From Candidatus Acidiferrales bacterium (lineage in GTDB: Bacteria > Acidobacteriota > Terriglobia > Acidiferrales > UBA7541), in the NCBI GenBank assembly GCA_035934015.1, contig DASYYH010000006.1:62001-126000 (forward strand): a DNA stretch of 64,000 nt, read 5' to 3'. Positions 42,073-50,947 of this stretch are shown here, in pieces. How positions within the stretch are numbered: the first letter of the stretch is position 1; each line of letters begins with the position of its first letter. A program made the position numbers and the translations under genes. The notes beneath the pieces were generated by a model. It had not been told where the DNA came from. It searched no databases and worked only from the letters and a program-made list of their open reading frames with translations.

Positions 42073-42966
42073 TCACTCGAAATCTGCGATGTGCCTGGGC
42101 CGCAGTAGACGAACAAAGGCCCGCGCCGGATGCGAGAGCGGTCGATCCCGCCGGAAAATCAGAAACAAATCACGGCGCAAATGCATTTCGCGGATGCGAA
42201 CTTCCGTGAGCTGGCCGCGCTCGACTTCTGTTTGCACACACATGCGCGGAACGATTGCGACACCCATGCCCATCTCGACGAATCGCTTGATGCTCTCAAT
42301 CGTTGGCAGTTCGACGCCCATCTGAAGTTGCACACGATTCTGCGCGAAAAGCTGGATCACACGTTCGCGGTATGGAGACGAAACAATATGAGCCACGAAG
42401 ACTTCGCTGCCCAGGTCGGCGATCGATACGCGGCGTTGTTTTGCTAATCGGTGTCGGGGATGGACTACGAACGCCAGATCGTCACGCAGAAATTCCATGG
42501 CTGCCAGAGCCTTGTCCGGCGGACGATAGGACGCCACGCCCAAATCGAGCCGGTAATTGAGAATTTCGCGCGGAATGTCGCGCGAATATACCCGATGAAT
42601 GGCAATTTCGACCTCTGGATGCTTTTTGCGAAAACGTCCCAGCGCCGGCAACAGCGCGTGAATCGAACTTTCGTTCACTCCGAGCGACAATCTTCCGCGA
42701 CGCAGTCCGGCCAGATCTTCCAAGCTACGCCGCGCCTCCTCCCGCAGGTTCAGCATGCGCTCGGCATATTCGACGAGCAGCGCTCCCGCCTCTGTGAGTT
42801 TTCCCGCGCCCGTACCGCGAACGAATAGAGGCTGGCCCACCCATTCTTCCAGCTTGCGCACAGAGATGCTGACAGCCGGCTGGGTGCGGAAGAGCTTTTC
42901 CGCCGCGCGCGAAAAGCTGTGCTCTCGTGCCACGGTCAGAAATACTTGCAGGGAGCTGATGTCCAT
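42073..42966 (-). CDS. LysR family transcriptional regulator
   Basis: A 297-residue LysR regulator. The winged HTH is at residues 1-60 (LQVFLTVAREHSFSRAAEKL then QPAVSISVRKLEEWVG); the effector domain begins near 90 with LSLGVNESS. It is divergent from the leuA-leuB operon, the usual place for a regulator of that operon, so leucine-pathway control is a reasonable guess. The permease-aminotransferase pair on its other side could also be a target. A good promoter for it is at 42989-43017. Confidence 0.88.
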   Translation of the reverse strand: MDISSLQVFLTVAREHSFSRAAEKLFRTQPAVSISVRKLEEWVGQPLFVRGTGAGKLTEAGALLVEYAERMLNLREEARRSLEDLAGLRRGRLSLGVNESSIHALLPALGRFRKKHPEVEIAIHRVYSRDIPREILNYRLDLGVASYRPPDKALAAMEFLRDDLAFVVHPRHRLAKQRRVSIADLGSEVFVAHIVSSPYRERVIQLFAQNRVQLQMGVELPTIESIKRFVEMGMGVAIVPRMCVQTEVERGQLTEVRIREMHLRRDLFLIFRRDRPLSHPARAFVRLLRPRHIADFE

Positions 42967-42988
42967 GGGGAAGAACGCCTCTCATTCG

Positions 42989-43017
42989 TATATAAACGAT
43001 ATTTATGTCATCTGCAA
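42989..43017 (-). promoter_or_regulatory. lysR promoter with embedded T-N11-A palindrome
   Basis: On the minus strand TTGCAG (43017-43012) and TATATA (42994-42989) are 17 bases apart. The spacer holds ATAAA-N5-TTTAT (42992-43006), which contains the T-N11-A pattern of LysR sites and could mediate autoregulation and control of leuA. Confidence 0.5.
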
Positions 43018-43086
43018 TAATTATAAATTAGACGGATTCTGTTGACTGCGTTTGACTGTCCTTGTCTGGTCCGAATGGGGGAAACT

Positions 43087-44319
43087 ATGGATACCGTTCA
43101 GTTTTTTGACACGACTCTTCGTGACGGCGAGCAGTCGCCCGGGTTTTCGATGAATGCAGAAGAAAAGCTGCGTCTCGCTCGCAAACTCGAACAGCTCGGT
43201 GTGGACATTATCGAAGCAGGTTTTCCCGTCGCTTCCGTGGGGGAGCGCGAATGCGTTCGGAAGGTTGCCGCAGAAATTCGCACGTCGCGCGTTGCCGCGC
43301 TCGCGCGAGCTCGTCAGGAAGATGTCGAGGCTGCGCTGACAGCCCTCGAACCGGCCGCCCGCCCGCGATTGCATGTCTTCCTGGCCACTTCCGACCTTCA
43401 TCTGCAAGCCAAATTACGAATTTCCCGCCAGCAGGCGCTCGATGCCGCGTCGCGCTGGGTACGCTATGGACGCGAGCATTGCCCGGAAGTTGAATTTTCG
43501 GCCGAGGATGCGAGCCGCAGCGATATCCGTTTTCTTCTCGATGTGATGGAGACGGCTGCTGAAGCGGGGGCCACGATCCTGAATATTCCGGACACGGTGG
43601 GTTACAGTACGCCCGAAGAGTACGGCGCGATTTTTCATCGCGTGCGGAGCCATTTGGGCCGCGCCGACGGGATTATTTTTAGTGCGCATTGCCACAATGA
43701 CCTTGGCCTCGCGGTAGCCAATTCGCTGGCTGCAGTGCGGGCCGGCGCGCGCCAGGTCGAGTGCACGATTAACGGCATCGGCGAACGGGCTGGCAATGCT
43801 TCGCTGGAAGAGCTTGCTGTCGCGCTGGCGGTGCGGCAGAGTTTCTTCGGCGTGCGCACAAATCTTCATCTTGAAGAAATCTATTCCACCAGCCGAATGC
43901 TTTCGGAAATTACCGGCGTCAGCGTCTCTCCCAACAAGGCCGTCGTCGGATCCAATGCCTTCGCTCACGAAGCGGGAATCCATCAGGACGGCATCCTCAA
44001 GAATCCACTGACGTACGAAATCATTCGGCCGGAGGCTGTTGGCGTTCCCGCGCGGCGTCTCGTGGTCGGCAAGCATTCCGGGCGTAATGCTCTGCGGACG
44101 CGCATCGAAGAGCTTGGTTATCGATTGAGTGACGACGAGGTAGCGCAGTGCTATCGTGCTGCTATGGCTCTTGCCGACGCTTCCAAGGAGATCACGGACC
44201 GCGATTTGCTGACATTCGCACACCAGGCGCGTCGCGGTCGCTTGACGAGCGATTCCATAAACGCGGCTGATGATAGCGGCGCAGCAAACGCGGTCAGCGC
44301 AGCGAGTCCGGTGCAATGA
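43087..44319 (+). CDS. leuA: 2-isopropylmalate synthase-type enzyme without regulatory domain
   Basis: A 410-residue DRE-TIM condensing enzyme joining acetyl-CoA to a 2-oxo acid, most likely 2-oxoisovalerate in leucine synthesis. Motifs: FFDTTLRDGEQSPG at the N-terminus, HCHNDLGLAVANSLAA with metal histidines, NGIGERAGNASLEE and KHSGRNALRTRIEELGY. The usual C-terminal allosteric domain of about 100 residues is missing: the protein ends soon after the linker helices, so leucine feedback inhibition should be absent. Citramalate or homocitrate synthases also have this short form, but VVGKHSG and the leuB partner favour isopropylmalate. ATG 43087 has GGGGGA 5 bases upstream. The stop overlaps the leuB start (ATGA). 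Confidence 0.85.
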   Translation: MDTVQFFDTTLRDGEQSPGFSMNAEEKLRLARKLEQLGVDIIEAGFPVASVGERECVRKVAAEIRTSRVAALARARQEDVEAALTALEPAARPRLHVFLATSDLHLQAKLRISRQQALDAASRWVRYGREHCPEVEFSAEDASRSDIRFLLDVMETAAEAGATILNIPDTVGYSTPEEYGAIFHRVRSHLGRADGIIFSAHCHNDLGLAVANSLAAVRAGARQVECTINGIGERAGNASLEELAVALAVRQSFFGVRTNLHLEEIYSTSRMLSEITGVSVSPNKAVVGSNAFAHEAGIHQDGILKNPLTYEIIRPEAVGVPARRLVVGKHSGRNALRTRIEELGYRLSDDEVAQCYRAAMALADASKEITDRDLLTFAHQARRGRLTSDSINAADDSGAANAVSAASPVQ

Positions 44320-45443
44320 CAGGTGTTCGCAAGAAGATTGCTGTTCTCGCCGGCGACGGTATTGGCCCGGAGGTCGTCCGCGCGGCCATTTCGATTCTCG
44401 AAGAGTGCGCGCGTAGCTTCCATCATCATTTTGATTTCATAGAACTGCCTTTTGGCGGCGTTGCCATCGACCAGTGCGGCCGCCCGCTTCCCACAGAGAC
44501 GCTTCAGGGCTGCCGTGATGCTGACGCTGTTCTTCTCGGTGCGGTTGGCGGCTCCAAATGGGATAGCCAGCCGCTCGACCGCCGCCCCGAGGCCGGTTTG
44601 CTCGGACTCCGCAAAGAGCTGGGCCTTTACATCAACGTCCGTCCGGTCAAGTTGTTTGAGTCACTTCGCGAGATTTCACCGTTGCGCATAGAGAAGAGTT
44701 CCACGATTGATTTGGAGATTGTGCGTGAGCTTGCCGGTGGAATCTACTTCGGCCCACGCCAGGCAGGCGGTGAGAACGCTGAAGAATTTGCATCCGACAC
44801 AGAAATCTATTCCGTCAGAGAAATCGAACGCGTCGCGCTCTATGCTTTTCGCCGCGCGGCCGCTCGCCGCGGCCAACTGGCAAGCATCGACAAGGCGAAT
44901 GTGCTCGCCAGTTCCGGGTTGTGGCGGCGAACCGTTCAGCGTATCGCCAAGGATTTTCCAGAAGTCACCGTCGAATCCTTGTATGTCGACAACGCGGCTC
45001 TGCAAATTCTTCTGCGTCCATCGCAATTCGACGTCATGTTGACGTCGAACATGTTCGGCGACATCTTGAGCGACGAGGCTGCGGGACTCGTCGGTTCGAT
45101 CGGCCTGATCCCATCGATGAGTCTCGGCAATGGCACTGCGCTTTATGAACCAATCCACGGTTCTGCGCCGCAGTTGGCCGGAAAGGATTGTGCCAATCCC
45201 GTTGGCACGATTCTTTGCGCGGCGATGATGATGCGCGAATCCTTCGGCCTGGCCGCCGAAGCAAAAGCAATCGAACGTGCTGTGGCGCACGCGCTTTCCC
45301 GCGGCTACCGTACGCCGGACGTCGCCAGTCCCGGCGCGAAATCGAGCATACACATCGTTGGTTGTGCGGAGATGTCCGCGCGAATTCGTGCGGCGCTTTC
45401 GGAATCGCTCTCGGAGACAGAGCGCTACGGCTGGGGAGTTTAA
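44316..45443 (+). CDS. leuB: 3-isopropylmalate dehydrogenase
   Basis: A 375-residue NAD-dependent beta-decarboxylating dehydrogenase converting 3-isopropylmalate to 2-oxoisocaproate. Seen are AVLAGDGIGPEVV at the start, DAVLLGAVGGSKWD, the NAD/metal segment LTSNMFGDILSDEAAGLVGSIGLIPS split over about 235-260, and YEPIHGSAPQLAGKDCANP. Length is normal. Coupled to leuA by a 4-base overlap. leuC and leuD are not in the window, so the isomerase step is encoded elsewhere. Confidence 0.92.
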   Translation: MTGVRKKIAVLAGDGIGPEVVRAAISILEECARSFHHHFDFIELPFGGVAIDQCGRPLPTETLQGCRDADAVLLGAVGGSKWDSQPLDRRPEAGLLGLRKELGLYINVRPVKLFESLREISPLRIEKSSTIDLEIVRELAGGIYFGPRQAGGENAEEFASDTEIYSVREIERVALYAFRRAAARRGQLASIDKANVLASSGLWRRTVQRIAKDFPEVTVESLYVDNAALQILLRPSQFDVMLTSNMFGDILSDEAAGLVGSIGLIPSMSLGNGTALYEPIHGSAPQLAGKDCANPVGTILCAAMMMRESFGLAAEAKAIERAVAHALSRGYRTPDVASPGAKSSIHIVGCAEMSARIRAALSESLSETERYGWGV

Positions 45444-45483
45444 AGAGAGAAGCAGTTTCGATAATCGCAGACGAATCGCAACG

Positions 45484-46113
45484 CTAAATTCTGCGGAGCA
45501 CGAGACAGCCGGCGATCATGTCGTGTAGCGCCTGCTTCTTCGCCGTGAATCCCGCCATGATGTACCCGATACATAGAGGAACAAGTCCGGTGATGAATTT
45601 TGCGAAAAATCGCCCGCTCGCTCGCGCAAAAGAGACCGGTTGGTACTGGAGATCAGTCACAATCAAGCCGAGGGCCATCTTTCCTAGTGTCCCTTGGTGC
45701 TCAGAACTTTCCATCCAGGCGTAGTAAATCCAAATCATCACGATCATTCCCGCAATGAACACCACAAGAGCAAAAATGAACGTGCCTGTGAAAAATTCGT
45801 CTGGCGTAGGATTTTCCGGCAAACTCCGAAACATCGCCCCCAGTCCCGTCGCAAAAACTAGAATGACAGCGAGCACGCATTCCGCAAAAGTAAGAATGAT
45901 CGCGTCAATGATGTAGGCCACAAGTCGCAGCCAGAAACCCGCGTAAAAAAGCTGCGGCGCGACAGTGACTGTGCCTATCGGCTGCTGAGGCGCTCCCGCG
46001 GCAGGTGCCTGCGGGGTCGCCGGAGCAGCCGCCGTAGTCGACAAAGGCTTTCCGCATGCGCTACAAAATCCAGCGCCATCCGTCACCGCAGAGCCGCAAC
46101 TTGAGCAGAACAT
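45484..46113 (-). CDS. zinc-ribbon RDD family membrane protein (copy 1)
   Basis: A 209-residue membrane protein: a zinc ribbon MFCSSCGSAV then FCSACGKPL at the N-terminus, a proline/alanine linker, then an RDD domain with about four membrane helices (YAGFWLRLVAYIIDAIIL carries the Arg and Asp pair that name the family). Many RDD proteins are suspected Na+(Li+)/H+ antiporters or transport helpers, but this is unproved here. It follows copy 2 by 34 bases; the two are alike in every part and arose by tandem duplication. Confidence 0.85.
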   Translation of the reverse strand: MFCSSCGSAVTDGAGFCSACGKPLSTTAAAPATPQAPAAGAPQQPIGTVTVAPQLFYAGFWLRLVAYIIDAIILTFAECVLAVILVFATGLGAMFRSLPENPTPDEFFTGTFIFALVVFIAGMIVMIWIYYAWMESSEHQGTLGKMALGLIVTDLQYQPVSFARASGRFFAKFITGLVPLCIGYIMAGFTAKKQALHDMIAGCLVLRRI

Positions 46114-46147
46114 TTCTTGTCTCCGCCTTCCGCCGATGCGGAGAATA

Positions 46148-46849
46148 TCAGATTTTGCGAATCACCAGGCAGCTCGCCATCATATCGTGCAGCGCCTGCT
46201 TTCTTTCGGTAAATCCCGCACAAATGCAGTCGATGGGCCACAGCAGAAACACGCCGAGGAGCGGGATGATGCGAAACAAGATCATGCTGAAATACCGTCC
46301 CGTCGCGCGTCCGAACGATATACGAGCGCCAGTAAGGTCAGTCACGTACAGGCCCAGGATCTTTTTCCCCACAGTCGCTTGCCAGGAGGAGCTTTCCAGC
46401 AGGGCGTAGTACAGCCATTCCGCTACTAAGATCACAAGGGTGAATCGGAGAATCATCCTCATGCCCATGAGGCGCGCGAAAGTATCCGGAGAAAATGGGG
46501 AAGACGAGTTCAGGGAATTCAGAATTCCCGAAGCCGCGAAAAAGGGAATGAATAGAAAAAACGCAGGGATTCCCAGGATCAGTGCGTCGAGAATGTATGC
46601 GACGAAGCGCAACCAGAACCCGGCGTACGCAACCCTCGGCATCGGGGCTGCTGCCTGATAGGATGGGTATGAGGGACCAGCCATCACTGGTGCAGCCGGA
46701 GGAGCGCCGGGTTCAGCAGGAGGCGTAAATCCTCCCGGAGCGAGCGGGATCCCCCGTGGCGCCGCTGATCCGCCGCTTGTCGCCTGCCCACAGGAAGGGC
46801 AGAAGGCCGCCGTGTCCGCGACTTGCGCGCCGCATTTCGAACAGAACAT
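46148..46849 (-). CDS. zinc-ribbon RDD family membrane protein (copy 2)
   Basis: A 233-residue paralogue of the next gene downstream: zinc ribbon [10 protein letters not shown] then FCPSCGQAT, a longer glycine/proline linker, and the RDD domain beginning [18 protein letters not shown]. The C-terminal segment [20 protein letters not shown] matches copy 1 (TAKKQALHDMIAGCLVLRRI). The more divergent linker and first loop suggest that the duplication is not recent. First gene of the pair; serS lies divergently 181 bases away. Confidence 0.85.
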   Translation of the reverse strand: MFCSKCGAQVADTAAFCPSCGQATSGGSAAPRGIPLAPGGFTPPAEPGAPPAAPVMAGPSYPSYQAAAPMPRVAYAGFWLRFVAYILDALILGIPAFFLFIPFFAASGILNSLNSSSPFSPDTFARLMGMRMILRFTLVILVAEWLYYALLESSSWQATVGKKILGLYVTDLTGARISFGRATGRYFSMILFRIIPLLGVFLLWPIDCICAGFTERKQALHDMMASCLVIRKI

Positions 46850-47030
46850 AAACCCTCCTCATTGCCCGCAGAAAAGAATTCCACGCATCCTACTTGCCCG
46901 CTGCCGCAAGGTCAATCGCCAAGAATCTGACGGCAAGCAATGTATCGTCGAAATCAAGCAAGTTGCTCCCATTGACGCGCGCGGCTCCATCATTGGCGAA
47001 AGCTTGCTCCTGCGGTATCCTGCTTTGACT

Positions 47031-48308
47031 ATGCTGGACTTGAATTATTTCCGCGACCATCTCGATGAAATTGAACGCATGCTTGTAAACCGCCATGCCA
47101 GGATAAATCTCAACGTTTTTCGCAAGATTGACGCGGAGCGCCGCAAGCTCATCACCGACGCGGAACGCCTGAAGGCCGAGCGAAACAAAGGCAGCGAGGA
47201 AGTCGCGAAGCTGAAGAAGTTGGGCGAGGATGCCGTCCCGCTGATGACGCGCATGAAGCAGATCGCCGATGAGATTAAGTTCGAAGACAATAAAGTTGCC
47301 GAGCTCGATGATCAGTTGCGCGATTTTATGCTTTCGGTTCCGAACGTCCCGCACAGCTCTGTACCCGTTGGCGACGGTGCCGATGGAAACATCGAAGTTC
47401 GGCGATGGGGCTCGCCTCCAAAATTTGATTTCGCGCCTAAACCCCATTGGGAAGTTGGGGAACGCACGGACATTTTGGATTTGGAGCGAGCCGTAAAAAT
47501 CGCCGGGGCGCGCTTCGCGCTCTATCGCGGAGCCGGCGCGCGTCTCGAACGCGCACTGGCCAATTTCTTTCTCGACGTGCACACGCGCGAGCAGGGGTAC
47601 ACGGAAATTTTGCCTCCGTTTATCGTAAATACGGCATCGTTGGTCGCCGATGGCAAGCTCCCGAAATTTGCCGCCGATATGTTTCGCCTCGAAAATACGG
47701 ATCTGTGGCTGACGACCACTGCCGAGACGGAATTGACGAATCTCTATCGCGATGAAACGCTTGATGCGGACCTGCTCCCCATCAATGTATGCGCATGGAC
47801 GGCGTGTTTCCGGTCCGAAGCCGGCGCAGCGGGTAAAGACACGCGCGGAATCAAGCGTCAGCACCAATTTCAGAAAGTGGAGATGTTCAAATTCACGCGG
47901 CCGGAAACGAGCTACGAAGAACTCGAAAAAATGGTGCGCGACGCTGAGGATTTGTTACAGCGCCTTGGCCTCCACTATCGTGTAATCCAGCTTTGCACAG
48001 GAGACATAGGTTTCGCTTCCTCGAAAACCTACGACATCGAAGTCTGGGTGCCGTCGTCCAACGAATTCATGGAGATTTCGAGCTGTTCGAACTGCGAAGC
48101 GTTCCAAGCGCGTCGCGCTGGGATTCGTTACAAGCCGAAAGGTGGGAAGAGTGAGTTTGTACACACGCTCAATGGTTCCGGGCTTCCCACTGGCCGCACG
48201 TGGATCGCCATTGTCGAAAACTACCAGCAGGCCGATGGCTCCATCGTCATTCCCGAGATTCTCCGGCCTTACATGGGAACTGACAAAATCCCCGCATTGC
48301 AAAAGTAA
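47031..48308 (+). CDS. serS: seryl-tRNA synthetase
   Basis: A 425-residue class II synthetase that charges tRNA-Ser and, in selenoprotein makers, tRNA-Sec. The N-terminal long coiled-coil arm (residues 30-100) contacts the long variable arm of the tRNA. The class II motif 2 region is [22 protein letters not shown] and motif 3 is [19 protein letters not shown] in two parts. ATG 47031 matches the family start [10 protein letters not shown]; the frame is open upstream. selB at 59-61 kb makes a dual role with tRNA-Sec likely. Confidence 0.96.
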   Translation: MLDLNYFRDHLDEIERMLVNRHARINLNVFRKIDAERRKLITDAERLKAERNKGSEEVAKLKKLGEDAVPLMTRMKQIADEIKFEDNKVAELDDQLRDFMLSVPNVPHSSVPVGDGADGNIEVRRWGSPPKFDFAPKPHWEVGERTDILDLERAVKIAGARFALYRGAGARLERALANFFLDVHTREQGYTEILPPFIVNTASLVADGKLPKFAADMFRLENTDLWLTTTAETELTNLYRDETLDADLLPINVCAWTACFRSEAGAAGKDTRGIKRQHQFQKVEMFKFTRPETSYEELEKMVRDAEDLLQRLGLHYRVIQLCTGDIGFASSKTYDIEVWVPSSNEFMEISSCSNCEAFQARRAGIRYKPKGGKSEFVHTLNGSGLPTGRTWIAIVENYQQADGSIVIPEILRPYMGTDKIPALQK

Positions 48309-48320
48309 CCTTCGAAAATC

Positions 48321-48370
48321 AAAAGGCGCGGTCCCCTCGATGCAATGAGGTCAACCGCGCCTTGAAGGCA
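48321..48370. terminator. bidirectional terminator between serS and a convergent small gene
   Basis: AAGGCGCGGT (48323-48332) and ACCGCGCCTT (48354-48363) form a perfect 10-bp stem with a 21-base loop. A run of A precedes it (AAAA at 48321-48324), giving a T run on the minus strand; the plus-strand side has only two T. It lies 15 bases after serS and 20 bases after the convergent gene. Confidence 0.6.
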
Positions 48371-48383
48371 GAAGTTTCCGAAA

Positions 48384-48725
48384 TTACATGCCTGATGCTT
48401 TGATGCTGTCAACCTTGATGGAACCGTCCTTGTTCAATTCGCCCGTCAGCATAACTTCGCTGCCGATGGCCGAATCCGTGACGGCATCCTGGTTTGCAAT
48501 GGGATAAACCTTTTGCGTTTTCGTGTTCACGAAGACGTATTTGTCGCCTCTCTTGATGCAGGACCTTACGCAATCCGCCTTTGCCGCGCTTGCATCCTTG
48601 GCGCCGCACATCGCACCGCTGATCCAGCCTGTCCAAGTATGTGGCTTCGCATTGGCGCTAGACGCCAAACCGAAGGCGAACAACGCCAAGGCGGTCACGC
48701 CGAGCACATTCGACAGCTTCTTCAT
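48384..48725 (-). CDS. small secreted protein of unknown function
   Basis: A 113-residue exported protein. Signal peptide 1-25 (MKKLSNVLGVTALALFAFGL then ASSANA). The mature part starts TWTGWISGAMCGAK, has three cysteines in two places (AMCGAK; ADCVRSCIKRG), and a beta-rich end with GEVMLTGELN-like strands (here SEVMLTGELN). It resembles small OB-like exported proteins frequent in Acidobacteria. ATG 48725 has GGGAGGA about 7 bases upstream and starts the signal peptide; the frame is open upstream. Confidence 0.75.
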   Translation of the reverse strand: MKKLSNVLGVTALALFAFGLASSANAKPHTWTGWISGAMCGAKDASAAKADCVRSCIKRGDKYVFVNTKTQKVYPIANQDAVTDSAIGSEVMLTGELNKDGSIKVDSIKASGM

Positions 48726-48897
48726 GTGATTCCTCCCTTTCCTCTTTCCTACTGGGCTTCCGCCGGCATGCACCCCGCCAACGGTACTTTCCCTATTGGA
48801 CGGAGTACGCCAGAAACAGGGCGTTGGATGCCGGACTTAATTCTTCGGTTCAGGATTTCTCCCTTTGTATTCGGATTCGTATTGGAGTTTTCGGCGC

Positions 48898-49677
48898 TCA
48901 TAGAGTGCCGACCAGCACCCTGGGCCCCGTAGGCCGTTGTTTGCCACCTTCTGGTTCTATCGTCACGCAAAACCATTTGCATGACATTCCCGAAGGGACT
49001 TTGGCCATGGGCATCTTACCCTCGCCAGCTGTCTCCGGCATGAAAATGCCTTCGCTGACCGGATCGCCTACTTCAGGGACAGCCCACATCTGATAAACCA
49101 TCTTCGGCGGTGGCTCGGGCAAATCGGCGCTGTAGCACATCATTTGCATCCGGGGATTGTATTTCACCGTTCCCCAGGCCTTGGGCATGTTCTGCGTACC
49201 CTCAAGTTTAATGGTCATCGTATCCTGGGCCGTGAGCATCGCTACGAGAGATCGCGAATGTTGGATCTGCTTCTGATCGGCTGCGATTTGCTGGCGAATA
49301 TTCTCCAGCTGGCTGTCGAGCTGGCGATTGCCGTACCACAGAAAAATCGACAAGATAACAAGACCGATGGCCGCTGGCGCCCATATCGTATTCCACCAGC
49401 GAATAGTCTGGCGGCTTTTGCTGACGTGCCAAAGGCCAGACGATGCGGATTTTTCGGCGCGAATTCTTTCCAGCAGCTTCTGTTTCACCGCGATAAGCGG
49501 ATTTTCTTCCGGCGCAGCAAGAGAAAGCAGCGCAATTCGTCCGCGCGCCTCGGTGAGCCTTCGCATACACTCTTGGCACGAAGACACGTGTTCTCGGATT
49601 TCGCCGGCCTCTTCTTCAAGGAGACCGAGGGCGAAAAGCTCCAAATCTTCATCCCGAATTGGATGACCGAAAGTCAT
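48898..49677 (-). CDS. anti-sigma factor (RskA-like, zinc-finger type)
   Basis: A 259-residue membrane anti-sigma factor. The N-terminal zinc anti-sigma motif is EHVSSCQECMRRL (HxxxCxxC) at about residues 29-41. One membrane helix lies at about 97-117 (WAPAAIGLVILSIFLWYG), followed by a short coiled coil and an RskA-type periplasmic domain (MQMMCYSADLPEPPPKMVYQMW). Its start overlaps the sigma gene stop by 4 bases (ATGA), so the pair is translationally coupled and the protein should hold the sigma factor at the membrane until released. Confidence 0.88.
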   Translation of the reverse strand: MTFGHPIRDEDLELFALGLLEEEAGEIREHVSSCQECMRRLTEARGRIALLSLAAPEENPLIAVKQKLLERIRAEKSASSGLWHVSKSRQTIRWWNTIWAPAAIGLVILSIFLWYGNRQLDSQLENIRQQIAADQKQIQHSRSLVAMLTAQDTMTIKLEGTQNMPKAWGTVKYNPRMQMMCYSADLPEPPPKMVYQMWAVPEVGDPVSEGIFMPETAGEGKMPMAKVPSGMSCKWFCVTIEPEGGKQRPTGPRVLVGTL

Positions 49678-50225
49678 GCGAGCGACCGTTTCAGAATCTC
49701 CATTGCCGTCCGAATTCTTGTTTTCACCGTGCCGAGCGGAGCGCCCGTGCGATCGGCGATTTCACTGTGCGACATTCCTTGAAAATACGCGAATTCTATG
49801 GCTTCGCGCTGGCCGTCGGGCAGCCCAACAAGCGCAGCCTTCACGCGTCCAAGGAGCTGATTCTGTGCTGCTGCCGACTCGATATTGAACGGAAACGCCA
49901 CGTTTTGTTCGAAAGCTTCCTCGCCCACGAAGGTGCGTCCGCGCAGTCGTGAGATCGAGCGATTGCGAGCGGCCACAAGCAACCATCCAGGCAGCGATCC
50001 TCTTGCTGGATCGAATTTCTCGGCCCTGCGCCAGACTTGAAAAAAAATATCCTGCAGGACCTCTTCCGCCGCTCCGGAGTCGCGAAGAATTCGCATCGCC
50101 TGTGAGTACACGAGTCCGCTGTATCGGTCGTAGAGAGCTGCGAGCGCAGATTCGTCCCGGTGGACGACACGCTCCAGAAGCGACCAATCGGATTCATTTG
50201 TTCCAGCGTCGCGCGCGCGATTCAC
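49674..50225 (-). CDS. ECF RNA polymerase sigma factor (SigK-like)
   Basis: A 183-residue ECF sigma factor with the four parts: region 2 at about 24-90 (LYDRYSGLVYSQAMRILRD, DIFFQVWRRAEKFDP) and region 4 at about 125-175 (LPDGQREAIEFAYFQGMSHSE then IADRTGAPLGTVKTRIR). It resembles the SigK/RskA group. The anti-sigma gene follows with a 4-base overlap. The regulon is not indicated by the neighbours; the small exported protein next downstream may belong to it. Confidence 0.9.
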   Translation of the reverse strand: MNRARDAGTNESDWSLLERVVHRDESALAALYDRYSGLVYSQAMRILRDSGAAEEVLQDIFFQVWRRAEKFDPARGSLPGWLLVAARNRSISRLRGRTFVGEEAFEQNVAFPFNIESAAAQNQLLGRVKAALVGLPDGQREAIEFAYFQGMSHSEIADRTGAPLGTVKTRIRTAMEILKRSLA

Positions 50226-50625
50226 ATTTCCTCGACTGCTCTGGATAGGTTACGCGAAATCAGGGAATCTGGATTTCCCCGTCCAAGTTCTTGGAGACCG
50301 CTGTTTCGCCTCGTCCTTGTGAGGGCGGACTAGAGGTTAATGGCTTCCGGCAGCCGAGTCAAACGATTCGGCCTGCAAATCCCTGCCAGCGACCGCCCCC
50401 CGTTAAGTGCATTATTAACAATCAGTTACGCAAAACGACCGCGAAATCCTTTGAAATTTGGGATTTCCAGCTCTGCAGACAATCTTGCGATTTTGCCTGC
50501 TTTCAATTGACTGCTACTGGCTGGTTGAATAAACTTCGAGCCTGAAGCAACTTACAGGGAAGCCACGACGACCCCGCTGCGCAAATCATGGTTCTGCGGC
50601 GAGTGAGCCGTGGCTGAGGTTCGCT
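50226..50625. other. intergenic stretch holding the promoter of the next operon
   Basis: No gene is seen. The only clear signal is the plus-strand promoter at 50507-50535. The left end is the divergent control region of the ECF sigma gene, where I see no convincing ECF-type promoter. Confidence 0.5.
50507..50535 (+). promoter_or_regulatory. promoter of the YHS-gdhA operon
   Basis: TTGACT (50507-50512) and TAAACT (50530-50535) are separated by exactly 17 bases. The leader to the TTG start at 50626 would be about 84 bases. Confidence 0.55.
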
Positions 50626-50928
50626 TTGAAGTTTCTGGGACGATTCTTTCGGTATATATTTTGGGCTGTCGTCGCAGCTGCTGTCGCTTGGATCGTGCGG
50701 AAAATGATTCAGTCAGCCACGCCGGTTCCGAGCGAGAGTCAACGCGACCCAGTACGCGTGGAACCAGCGCCCGCGCCGCAAGAGTTATTCCGCGATCCTG
50801 TGTGTGGAACTTACGTCGCGGGAAATATTTCTTATTCTCTGGTGCAGGGCAGTGCGACGCTTCATTTTTGTTCCCGCAGTTGCGTCGATCAATATCGTGC
50901 GCTGGACAAACTAGCAGCGGAAGCATAG
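50626..50928 (+). CDS. membrane-anchored YHS-like metal-binding protein
   Basis: A 100-residue protein with an N-terminal membrane helix (residues 6-25, FFRYIFWAVVAAAVAWIV), a proline-rich linker and a YHS/TRASH-type domain: DPVCGTYV then ATLHFCSRSCVDQY, with three cysteines that can bind a metal. The start is TTG 50626 with GAGG 6 bases upstream. It lies 19 bases before glutamate dehydrogenase and is probably co-transcribed, although no functional tie is known. Confidence 0.75.
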   Translation: MKFLGRFFRYIFWAVVAAAVAWIVRKMIQSATPVPSESQRDPVRVEPAPAPQELFRDPVCGTYVAGNISYSLVQGSATLHFCSRSCVDQYRALDKLAAEA

Positions 50929-50947
50929 GTCGAGGAGGAACAACGGA

